Source of the DNA: Anaerolineaceae bacterium
Lineage (GTDB): Bacteria; Chloroflexota; Anaerolineae; Aggregatilineales; Phototrophicaceae
Length of the DNA: 64,000 bases
NCBI GenBank assembly: GCA_020634115.1
Contig: JACKCH010000012.1
Coordinates: 1 to 64,000, forward strand
Direction: 5' to 3'
Shown here: one piece after another, positions 26,315 through 33,822 of the stretch
Layout: each line of letters begins with the position of its first letter
Numbering within the stretch: the stretch's first letter is position 1
Program-made: the position numbers and the translations under genes
Notes under the pieces: model-generated
The model's input: only the letters and a program-made list of their open reading frames with translations
Told to the model about the DNA's origin: nothing
Database searches by the model: none

Positions 26315-27289
26315 TTATCGCATCTCGTAAAAAGCGCCATCATCTGTAATGGGCTGGAAATAATATCGTCCGGCAGCCAGTTCATGAGCCGTTTTTGCTG
26401 TTAGAATGATACTCCCCCTGGTTGCCACATTGACCGCATGTTGGGCCTGTATCGCTGCTTCGCCCCATACGTCCTGATACTGTCCGGCGTCTATTGTCCC
26501 CATGGTGACCGCTCCGCTGCCAATCCCGATTCGTAAGGACATCGGCACGCCTCCCAAGCGGAAACGCCGGGTTGCGGCCTGAAGTGCCAACGCTGTCTCA
26601 ACAGTAGCGATGGCATGTTCTGGGTGAGTTGCACCGCTGCATAGCCGGAAATACCCCGCCATAGAACGTGCGACCGTCAGGTTATTCTGCTGTGCCAGCC
26701 CCTGAACCTGCGCGAAGAATTCATTCAACACATCAACCAATTCTACAGGGTTCATCTGCCCGGCAATCTGGTCTATGTCCATGACTTCAAGAAGCAGCAC
26801 ACTGGCATTTTCGAGTATCCGGGCGCCGCTCAGGGCATCAACAGCTATACCGTTGGATGCCGATTGCTGCTCCAATTGGGTCAGGTGCTGCTGCTGCCAA
26901 TCGCTCAACCGTTTGCGTGTAAGCGATGCATCCACCCGCGCTTTGAGCAGGATGGGATTAAATGGTTTGAACAGATAATCCTCTGCGCCAATCTCAATAC
27001 AGCGCACCACACTGTTCAGGTCGCTTACTGCTGAGATAATGATGACCGGGATATAGGGCAGATTGGTATTCGCCTTCACTTGTTCCAATACCTCATAGCC
27101 ACTCATTTTAGGCATCATGATGTCAAGCAACATCAGGTCTACTGGACCCTGTTCCAGATAAGCTAGCGCCTGTAAACCGCTTTCCGCCATCAGGACTTCA
27201 TGCCCATCCCGTTCCAGGCGGCGGGCGAGCATATCGCGGTTCATTTCGTTGTCGTCAACAATAAGTATCCGTGCCGATTCAGTCATCAT
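26315..27289 (-). CDS. response regulator with degenerate class III cyclase-like output domain
   Basis: A 324-residue protein. Residues 1-125 form a receiver domain (ILIVDDNEMNRDML, phospho-acceptor Asp in LMLLDIMMPKMSG, IIISAVSD, Lys in YLFKPFNP). After a coiled linker (LSDWQQQHLTQLEQQ), residues about 165-324 have the fold pattern of an adenylate/guanylate cyclase: SVLLLEVMDIDQIAG, LNEFFAQVQGLAQQNN, LRIGIGSGAVTMGTI, YQDVWGEAAIQAQHAV. The first metal Asp is replaced (VLLLEV instead of VLFADI), and the usual G-D of the second metal site is absent (MAGYFRLCSGA), so catalysis is unlikely and a regulatory role is more plausible. ATG 27289 is chosen; longer frames lack a ribosome site. Confidence 0.8.
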   Translation of the reverse strand: MMTESARILIVDDNEMNRDMLARRLERDGHEVLMAESGLQALAYLEQGPVDLMLLDIMMPKMSGYEVLEQVKANTNLPYIPVIIISAVSDLNSVVRCIEIGAEDYLFKPFNPILLKARVDASLTRKRLSDWQQQHLTQLEQQSASNGIAVDALSGARILENASVLLLEVMDIDQIAGQMNPVELVDVLNEFFAQVQGLAQQNNLTVARSMAGYFRLCSGATHPEHAIATVETALALQAATRRFRLGGVPMSLRIGIGSGAVTMGTIDAGQYQDVWGEAAIQAQHAVNVATRGSIILTAKTAHELAAGRYYFQPITDDGAFYEMR

Positions 27290-27650
27290 ACAAACTTTCA
27301 GTGCTATGAATACTGTTAATTTTCTCGCAAGCAGTAAAAATTCGCGGATTTGAACGCTGCAGCCCACACATTCCACTTACTATCAGTATATAACGGCGTC
27401 TCCACGTTGCTTTTTGTTTGTAGGAGCACGCCAATGTTCGCATTGAGGCGAGAAACGCCCTCCATCCTCAATGGTACCATTATCCCACCAAATTGCCTGG
27501 ATTGCACCGGAAAATTTCATAAATTTAATCTGAAGGAAGATTACAGCACGTTTGTTTGATGATTGCAAAACCACCCGTCTTCAGGCAAACTGAACATCAT
27601 AGTGAGCTCAATGCTACTCTCATCAACAAATTCTATCGCTCAGGACATTC
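27290..27650. other. divergent intergenic region, nothing specific seen
   Basis: It separates the regulator/kinase operon (minus) from the zinc-ribbon gene (plus). It is AT-richer than its surroundings and contains a sequence at 27418-27460 weakly reminiscent of the dispersed GTAGGGGCG repeat. No clear promoter, RNA or gene was recognised. Confidence 0.35.
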
Positions 27651-27857
27651 ATGACACACAACGCGACCCCGCCCCAGCCCGCCGTACCCGAACCTGATAA
27701 TTCACAGCAACCTGCCAGGGAAATGAAAATTGTCTTCTGGGAATGCCCGAACTGTGGGCAATCTTATTTTGGCGAGCAACCACCGGATATGTGTGCTTAT
27801 TGTCAGGATTTTACCACTTGGCGACTGGTGCCCCCAGGTGTTCTCGGGGGAGAATAA
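27651..27857 (+). CDS. small rubredoxin-like zinc-ribbon protein
   Basis: A 68-residue protein. A Pro/Gln-rich N-terminal 25 residues lead into a rubrerythrin-type metal site: FWECPNCGQSYFGEQPPDMCAYCQDFTTW, with two CxxC knuckles 14 residues apart. It would bind Fe or Zn with four Cys; the partner is unknown. A degraded copy of its 3' half is found at 31565-31637. ATG 27651 has AGGA close upstream. Confidence 0.75.
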   Translation: MTHNATPPQPAVPEPDNSQQPAREMKIVFWECPNCGQSYFGEQPPDMCAYCQDFTTWRLVPPGVLGGE

Positions 27858-27868
27858 CGTTAAACGGG

Positions 27869-28771
27869 TTACTCACGCCCACGCATCCGGGGATCAAGCA
27901 CATCGCGCAGGCCATCACCGAACAGATTAAACCCCAGCACACTCAGCATAATCGCCAGGCCAGGGTACAAAATGAGCCAGGGCGCAATTTCGGCCAGCCC
28001 TCGGTTGGAGCTGAGCATCAGCCCCCACGATGGTTCCGGTGACTGTGTCCCCAGGCCAAGGAAACTTAATCCGGCTTCGGTGATAATTGCCCAGGAGAGT
28101 GCCAGCGACACCTGCACGATCAGCGGGGCGAACATATTGGGTATAACATGGCGCAGGAGAATGCGGGTTTCTGACGCGCCGATGCAGCGAGCAGCTGTGA
28201 CAAACTCGGTTTCTTTGAGCGAAAGCACTGGCCCGCGCGCGACTCGGGCGAAAATCGGGGTATAGACGATGGCAATCGCTAGAATCGTGTTTTCCAGGCC
28301 CGGCCCGCGAATGGTCACGATGAGCAGTGCCAGCAGCAAGGAGGGAAACGCGAATAGAATATCCATCAAACGCATCAGAATCGTGTCCATGCTCCCGCCA
28401 ATATATCCCGCCAGCGCCCCGATAAGCGTCCCTGCCAGAGTCGCTACCAGCACCGAGAGGGTCGCCACCTCTAGTGAGTTAGCTCCACCCTTCATAATGT
28501 TGCTGGCGACATCGCGGCCAAACTGGTCGGTGCCTAGGATGTAAGCGGGAATTACACCGGGCGCTTTGAGCCGGTCACGGGGATGCTGTTCCAGAATCGG
28601 GAAGGGTGTGAGCTTGAGCGCACCGGCCAGGCTGATTAGCACGAAGAACAGCAGCAGCCCTAAACCAATCATGCCGCTCAGGTTGCGCCGGAATCCCCTT
28701 ATAAACTCGCGCAGTGGCCCGCGTTCAGGTCGTTTAATAACGAGACTTGGGTGATTATTCGTGGCTTGCAT
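27869..28771 (-). CDS. oligopeptide/dipeptide-type ABC permease (DppC-like)
   Basis: A 300-residue membrane subunit. An N-terminal cytosolic stretch (MQATNNHPSLVIKRPERG) and first helix (GMIGLGLLLFFVLISLAGA) are followed by the DppC-type region LGTDQFGRDVASNIMKGG and about five more helices. The EAA-type loop reads EFVTAARCIGASETRILLRHVIPN, which contacts the ATPase. Its start overlaps the DppB-like gene by 17 bases. No ATPase gene follows: the next gene downstream is on the opposite strand 11 bases away, so the energising subunits must be encoded elsewhere. Confidence 0.88.
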   Translation of the reverse strand: MQATNNHPSLVIKRPERGPLREFIRGFRRNLSGMIGLGLLLFFVLISLAGALKLTPFPILEQHPRDRLKAPGVIPAYILGTDQFGRDVASNIMKGGANSLEVATLSVLVATLAGTLIGALAGYIGGSMDTILMRLMDILFAFPSLLLALLIVTIRGPGLENTILAIAIVYTPIFARVARGPVLSLKETEFVTAARCIGASETRILLRHVIPNMFAPLIVQVSLALSWAIITEAGLSFLGLGTQSPEPSWGLMLSSNRGLAEIAPWLILYPGLAIMLSVLGFNLFGDGLRDVLDPRMRGRE

Positions 28772-29720
28772 AGCTGATTCGCGGGTCTATGGCGGCGTAG
28801 ATCACATCTACGGCCAGGTTGACAATGATAAAGTTAATGGCGATAAACAGGGTGACACCCTGTACCAGCGCATATTCACGCTGTGAAATGGCGTTGACCG
28901 CTAGCCGTCCGATGCCGGGTAGGGCGAAGATTTCCTCGGTGATAAATGCGCCTCCCAGGAGATACCCGAATTCCACCCCGATGAGTGTCACCACCGGGAT
29001 GAGCGCGTTACGGAGCGCGTGCCGCCGGATCACCGTCTGTTCCCGCAATCCTTTGCTGCGGGCTGTCCGCACGTAATCCTCATTCATGACTTCCAGCATC
29101 GCCGAGCGCGTCATACGCATGACAGACGCCGAAAATGAGAACCCCATCGTCACCGCCGGGAAAAATAGCTGCTGAATATTCAGCCAGGGGTCTTCGGTGA
29201 AACGAGTGTAATTCCCTGAATTGGGCAGGATGCCGAAATAAACCGACAACACGTAAATAATGAGTGTCCCTAGTAGGAAGTTGGGCATTGCCAGCCCCAG
29301 CATCGAGAATATCCGCCCAAACAGGTCAACGGGCGAATTGTAGCGGATAGCCGAAAGGATGCCGATGGGGATGCCGATGCTTAAGGCGATGACAATTGCC
29401 ATTAGCGCCAGTTCCAGGGTGACTGGGAAGCGTTCCAGGATCAACGGCAGTACCGCTGAACCGTGCCGTATTGAAAAACCGAGATTTCCTTGAACCGCGT
29501 CGCCTAACCAGACGAAATACTGTTGAATTGGGGGTTTGTCCAGGCCATAGTAGGCTTCCAGTGAGGCACGTTGCTCGGCGGTGAGCATCCCGGCTTCCGT
29601 GCCGAGCTGTGCGGTTATCTGGTCGCCAGGAACCAGTCGAATCGCAGCAAAGACCAGAATCGAAATCCCGATCAGGGTGGGGATAAACGCAATCAGGCGT
29701 TGAGTCAGGTAGCGTGTCAT
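28755..29720 (-). CDS. oligopeptide/dipeptide-type ABC permease (DppB-like)
   Basis: A 321-residue inner membrane subunit starting MTRYLTQRLIAFIPTLIGIS, the classical DppB opening with helix 1. A long extracytoplasmic loop (PGDQITAQLGTEAG...) is followed by five helices. The EAA loop is DYVRTARSKGLREQTVIRRHALRNALIP. The C-terminal signature IEEIFALPGIGRLAVNAIS-type pattern is present (EEIFALPGIGRLAV). It lies downstream of the binding-protein gene, separated by the hairpin at 29736-29761. Confidence 0.88.
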   Translation of the reverse strand: MTRYLTQRLIAFIPTLIGISILVFAAIRLVPGDQITAQLGTEAGMLTAEQRASLEAYYGLDKPPIQQYFVWLGDAVQGNLGFSIRHGSAVLPLILERFPVTLELALMAIVIALSIGIPIGILSAIRYNSPVDLFGRIFSMLGLAMPNFLLGTLIIYVLSVYFGILPNSGNYTRFTEDPWLNIQQLFFPAVTMGFSFSASVMRMTRSAMLEVMNEDYVRTARSKGLREQTVIRRHALRNALIPVVTLIGVEFGYLLGGAFITEEIFALPGIGRLAVNAISQREYALVQGVTLFIAINFIIVNLAVDVIYAAIDPRISYASHE

Positions 29721-29735
29721 GGTGATATGGAGTAA

Positions 29736-29761
29736 GGGCGGATAGCCGCAGCTAACCGCCC
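29736..29761 (-). other. intercistronic hairpin between binding protein and permease genes
   Basis: On the minus strand GGGCGG-T-TAGC, loop TGCG, GCTA-T-CCGCCC: ten base pairs with one T-T mismatch, without a U-run. It occupies the 56-base gap after the solute-binding protein gene, in the same arrangement as at 7755-7782 and 50379-50407. Confidence 0.7.
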
Positions 29762-29776
29762 CGTGTGTCTACCTGA

Positions 29777-31294
29777 TTAACGGTTAATCTTTGCTTCGTA
29801 CAGGAAGTAGAGCGAATCGTTGGCAGTCGGCTCCCAACCTGTCACATACGATTGGTGCGCTGTGTAGGTATAGGGCGCATACAGCCAGATCCAGGGCGCT
29901 TTTTCCGCCAGTTCCTTCTGGAGCTGAGCGAAAATCTCATAACGCGCTGTTGGGTCAGTTTCGACCTGCCCCTGCTTCATCAGACTGTCGAGCGAGTCGT
30001 CAATGTACCCGGCAACATTCTGGAAACGAGCATCATACTGCCAGTAACGGGCATACATCGTGTAGGGGTCAATGCGCCCGCCATTGAGGGCGACAGCGGC
30101 GGCAAAATCGCCGTCCAGCCAACGGTTAACATAGACGCTGAGTTCCATCGCTTCGATTTCGACAGTAATGTTGATTTCAGCCAACTGTGCCTGAATCACC
30201 TGGGCGATAGCGGTTGCTGTGGGCGGTTCGGCGTTTGCCAGGATGACGGGCAGGGTGAAGCCCGCTTCCATGCCGGCGGCGGCCATGAGTTCTTTCGCCT
30301 TGGCAATATCCTGCTCGTAGCAGAACAGCTCATCGGTAGGCAGGGCAAAACTCGCCATGGTCAGCGGCCCCGTCACGCGGCCTTCACCCAGGGCTGCCGA
30401 ATCGACGATTTCCTGGCGATTGATGGCGCAGGAGATCGCCTGCCGGACTTCCAGTATGCCCAGTGGCTCAACAGCGGCGCGCAGTTGCAGCACATTGTAG
30501 CTCAGAACCGGGGTGCGGTGCAGCACGACGCTGGCGTCGTCTACCAGCAGCGTGGCAACCAGCGGGTCATTCAGATAAGCGAAGTCAATGGTGCCAGCCC
30601 GCAGCGCAGCCAGAATCGAAGCTTCGTCCGGGATAATACGGATTTCGATGCCGTCAACATATGGGCCGTCACCCCACCAATCCGTGTTGGCCGCCAGAAC
30701 CATCTTCTCATCTGGTACCCATTCCGCTAGTTTGAAGGGGCCGGTGCCAACCGTCACGGCTGCCGGGTCTTCATTAGCGATAACATCCGAGGAGAGAATG
30801 ACGGCGTTGGTGCTTGCCATCGCGGCCAGCAGCGGCACATCCGGCTGGCTCAGGTTGAACACAACGGTGTAATCGTCCGGCGCGTCCATTGATTCGATAC
30901 TGGCATAGTTGGTAGCCGCTGCCGAGGCGACATCCGGGTCGAGCAGGCGGGTGAAGGAGGCAATTACATCTTCCGCCGTGAAGTCCGAACCATCATGGAA
31001 GGTAACGCCCTGGCGCAGATTCATCGTGAGCGTCAGCCCATCGTCCGAAAATGACCAATCCGTCGCCAGCGCCGGGATCAGATTGAGGTCATTGTCCGTT
31101 GTGACCAGAGGTTCATAAATCATCGAGAGCGCCGCCAGTGAGGTGAACGCGGTTTGTGTATGGGGATCCAAGCCGGTGGCGTCTACCGCCCGTGCCATAA
31201 TCAACGTGTTATCCTGGGCGGAGATGGGCAGCGCAATGCTCAACAGCCCGATCACGACCACGAGTACAAGACCAATGCGCATTAAACGAGACAT
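29777..31294 (-). CDS. peptide/nickel-type ABC solute-binding protein (SBP family 5)
   Basis: A 505-residue secreted binding protein of the DppA/OppA family. The ATG at 31294 follows CGGAGTG and opens a signal peptide (MSRLMRIGLVLVVVIGLLSIALPISAQD). Family blocks include LDPHTQTAFTSLAALSMIYEPLVT, ALATDWSFSDDGLTLTMNLRQGVTFHDGSDFTAEDVIASF (seen in parts) and AAGMEAGFTLPVIL. A longer in-frame start at 31348 would precede the ribosome site. The transported substrate could be peptides, glutathione or another solute. It is first in a binding protein-DppB-DppC operon. Confidence 0.9.
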   Translation of the reverse strand: MSRLMRIGLVLVVVIGLLSIALPISAQDNTLIMARAVDATGLDPHTQTAFTSLAALSMIYEPLVTTDNDLNLIPALATDWSFSDDGLTLTMNLRQGVTFHDGSDFTAEDVIASFTRLLDPDVASAAATNYASIESMDAPDDYTVVFNLSQPDVPLLAAMASTNAVILSSDVIANEDPAAVTVGTGPFKLAEWVPDEKMVLAANTDWWGDGPYVDGIEIRIIPDEASILAALRAGTIDFAYLNDPLVATLLVDDASVVLHRTPVLSYNVLQLRAAVEPLGILEVRQAISCAINRQEIVDSAALGEGRVTGPLTMASFALPTDELFCYEQDIAKAKELMAAAGMEAGFTLPVILANAEPPTATAIAQVIQAQLAEINITVEIEAMELSVYVNRWLDGDFAAAVALNGGRIDPYTMYARYWQYDARFQNVAGYIDDSLDSLMKQGQVETDPTARYEIFAQLQKELAEKAPWIWLYAPYTYTAHQSYVTGWEPTANDSLYFLYEAKINR

Positions 31295-31488
31295 AATATG
31301 ACACTCCGTGAGTATAATAAGCAGCGAATTTTTCAAGCCAATCTGCATGATGAGTGGATTTGATTCTCCTTTTCTCCTGCGATTGTCAGCAGTTTATTCG
31401 GCCATGAGATTGATTTTAGCGGTAATCTGTTTTACCGCCAACCCTGTTGGATATAGGTCGTACCGGCTCACTGCTCTCGCAACCCTGC

Positions 31489-31637
31489 CGCCATCTCGCG
31501 GACACGCTGGGGCGCATCGCCGACATACGACTCTGCCTGGAGAACCGCCTGTATAATCCATAAGGGCGAGTAATCACCGGATATGTGTGTTTATTGTCAA
31601 CATTTACGACATAGTGACTGGTCAATCGAGAGAATAA
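31489..31637. pseudogene. scar made of the 3' end of purB fused to the 3' end of the zinc-ribbon gene
   Basis: Bases 31489-31560 match 32127-32198 (the last codons of purB, minus strand: AVLQAESYVGDA is readable in both) over about 70 bases at roughly 80% identity. Bases 31565-31637 match the end of the zinc-ribbon gene from about 27770 (plus strand; PDMC.YCQ is readable, then GACTGGT and AGAATAA). The two fragments abut with their gene-internal ends joined, so neither can be functional. Each lies within about 4 kb of its intact parent. Confidence 0.7.
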
Positions 31638-31650
31638 TTGAGGAGAAAAC

Positions 31651-32109
31651 ATGGTTTTAGTGCGACTGCTCGCGGTTATGCTGTCTAGCCTGTTGGCTGG
31701 CTGCGGCGTACTCAGTCAAATGGCGATGTCATCTACAGGGGTCGCTAATGCGGATGTAACCTTTGTGCAGGCGGTGGAAAATAAAAACGGTACCTGGATG
31801 TTTAACGTCACCGTGTGTCACCCGGATACCGGTTGGGACGATTACGCGGATGGTTGGGATGTGGTGCTGCCGGATGGTACGGTGCTGAAGCCAGACCCAG
31901 ACAGCCCCTTCACCCGTCTGCTGCTCCACCCTCACGAAACCGAACAGCCCTTCACCCGCAGCCAGAGCGGTATCGTCATCCCACCGGACATCACCCAGGT
32001 GCAGGTTCGAGCACATGATCTGGTGGACGGGTTTGGCGGCGCCGAAATTCTGGTAGACCTCACCCAACAGGCCGGGGACGGTTTTGAGGTGACACGCTCA
32101 GGCGGATAG
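31651..32109 (+). CDS. small lipoprotein of unknown function
   Basis: A 152-residue secreted lipoprotein. MVLVRLLAVMLSSLLAGCGVL is a lipoprotein signal with lipobox LLAGC (Cys17). The mature part is a beta-rich domain (VTFVQAVENKNGTWMFNVTVCHPDTGWDDYADGWDVV read in parts, then EILVDLTQQAGDGFEVTRSGG) reminiscent of Ig-like or C2-like folds with several Asp residues, but no family is recognised. The ATG has GAGGAG seven bases upstream. Its 3' end overlaps the convergent purB 3' end by 12 bases. Confidence 0.75.
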   Translation: MVLVRLLAVMLSSLLAGCGVLSQMAMSSTGVANADVTFVQAVENKNGTWMFNVTVCHPDTGWDDYADGWDVVLPDGTVLKPDPDSPFTRLLLHPHETEQPFTRSQSGIVIPPDITQVQVRAHDLVDGFGGAEILVDLTQQAGDGFEVTRSGG

Positions 32110-33504
32110 TGTTTCCGAAATCTGTGCCGCCATCGCGCGCGCCCGCTGCGAGGCATCGCCGACATACGATTCTGCCTGGAGAACCGCCCTTATAGTTTCC
32201 GCATCCATTAGGGTGTTGATAGTGGGGTCGGCGCACAGCAGGTCAATTAGGGGGTTCGCTTCTCCGCATCGGAGCGCCTCCCATGACGCCAGGCTATGCA
32301 CTCGAATCACCTCATGGAGTGCCTGGCGATCTCCGCCCTGGCGTGTTGCGACCATCAACAGCCGTTCGGTGGCGGCGAAAACGCCGTATGTCTCCAAGTT
32401 GCGATGGATTGCCTGGTCATCCAATTGCAGCCCCGCCAGAATCCGCCGGGCGCGAATTAACAGTTCGTCAACTGCCAGGAATGCTTCCGGCAGAACTGCA
32501 CGCCGGTTCGCCGAGTCGTCCAGCGTGCGTTCTAGCAGACTATGTGCGGCGTTATCCCAGGCGATGCGGGGTAGGGTGGCGACGAACCGTGCCAGGCTAT
32601 CCATGTTCTCGGCATGAATCGGGTTGCGCTTGAAGGGCATGGCCGACGACCCGACCTGTCGCTGTCCGAACGGTTCGCTCCATTCGCCAAACGGCGGGGA
32701 TTGCAGCAACCGGAGGTCGAAGGCGAATTTATAGAGTGTCAGTGCCAGCCCCGCTAACCGGTTCAGAACCTCCCAATCCTGGCGGCGTGGGTAAGTCTGG
32801 GTGGCAATCGTGAAGGCTTCCAGCCCCAGGTCGTGCATAATCCGCGTTTCCAGGTCACGCGGCGTCATCCCTGTGCCGGAGAGCAATTCCGCGTAGGATG
32901 CGGCAGTCCCTACCGCGCCCTTGAAACCTTTGCCTCGAATCGAATGCCGTATCTGGTGTATAGCGGTGGTGTCGGCCAGCAAGTCCTGGGCATATCCCGC
33001 CAGTCGGTAGCCAACTGTGGTGGGTTCCGCCGGTTGCAAGTGCGTGAACGCCATGCACACGTGATCCGCCTCGCGTTCGATCAGGTCAGCCAGCAAACGT
33101 AGCAAATTTCTCGATTTTTCCATGAGAATGTCCAGGCTGTCGCGCAGCCGCAGCGCATCGGCATTATCCTCAATATCCATGCTGGTCGCCCCCAGGTGGA
33201 TAATGCCACCCCCCACCGGGCATTGTTCGGCATAGGTGCGTACTTCGGCCATCAGGTCATGGTGAATTTCGGCTTCAATTGCGTGGGCGCGTTCCAGGTC
33301 AATCTGCTCCTGATGGTCACGCAGGTCAGCGGCCTGTTCTGCCGTGACCAACCCGGCGGCCTGTTGCGCTTCCGCCAGCGCGACCCAGATGCGCCGCCAT
33401 AACCGCCGCTTGTAGTCATCCGACCAGATATGGCGCATTGTCTCGGAGCCATAGCGCCAGGTAAACGGACTCAGAAAAGTGTCATGTGTAAACGTAGTGG
33501 GCAT
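32098..33504 (-). CDS. purB: adenylosuccinate lyase
   Basis: A 468-residue fumarase/aspartase-superfamily enzyme that acts twice in purine synthesis (SAICAR to AICAR, adenylosuccinate to AMP). Conserved regions are HLGATSMDIEDNADAL (C1 region), THLQPAEPTTVGYRLAGYAQD (C2, with the catalytic His) and the signature GSSAMPFKRNPIHAEN (C3, flexible Ser loop), followed by a C-terminal lyase domain ending ESYVGDASQRARAMAAQISETL. It is monocistronic. A decayed copy of its last ~25 codons lies at 31489-31560. Confidence 0.95.
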   Translation of the reverse strand: MPTTFTHDTFLSPFTWRYGSETMRHIWSDDYKRRLWRRIWVALAEAQQAAGLVTAEQAADLRDHQEQIDLERAHAIEAEIHHDLMAEVRTYAEQCPVGGGIIHLGATSMDIEDNADALRLRDSLDILMEKSRNLLRLLADLIEREADHVCMAFTHLQPAEPTTVGYRLAGYAQDLLADTTAIHQIRHSIRGKGFKGAVGTAASYAELLSGTGMTPRDLETRIMHDLGLEAFTIATQTYPRRQDWEVLNRLAGLALTLYKFAFDLRLLQSPPFGEWSEPFGQRQVGSSAMPFKRNPIHAENMDSLARFVATLPRIAWDNAAHSLLERTLDDSANRRAVLPEAFLAVDELLIRARRILAGLQLDDQAIHRNLETYGVFAATERLLMVATRQGGDRQALHEVIRVHSLASWEALRCGEANPLIDLLCADPTINTLMDAETIRAVLQAESYVGDASQRARAMAAQISETLSA

Positions 33505-33822
33505 GGCCGTTTCCCCTTATTCTTTACTGTCAAATGGTGTGTGTTCAGATTTTTCAATGGTCTTGCCGTAGTGCCTGTCGTGCGCTCCTACGAAAATTCT
33601 CTCGGATGTGTAACTCGCACCCGCAAAATGGCTTTTCAATAAGTAGGAATGTGATTGTATACCGAAATCAAGACAGATTTATAGGCATTTTGAACAGCCT
33701 GCCATTTGACAATCGCCTGACGATAATATATACCTACCATTGTCTATGCAGACCATCGTGACATTCCCTCATCGTAGTTTGTTTGTTCACTCTATATCGA
33801 GAAGATCACAGAGGCAAAATCT
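33505..33822 (+). promoter_or_regulatory. upstream region of the pullulanase gene with a sigma-70-type promoter
   Basis: TTGACA (33706-33711), a 17-base spacer and TATACC (33729-33734) make a good promoter, leaving a leader of about 80 bases. AGAGG lies 8 bases before the ATG at 33823. The left part (33570-33600) has a weak inverted-orientation match to the dispersed repeat (GTGCGCTCCTACGAA). No gene is seen in the stretch. Confidence 0.55.

Noticed and set aside
29852..30730. Plus-strand open frame (292 codons) opposite the peptide-binding protein gene
   Set aside because: Antisense frame; the binding protein has a signal peptide and family motifs on the other strand.
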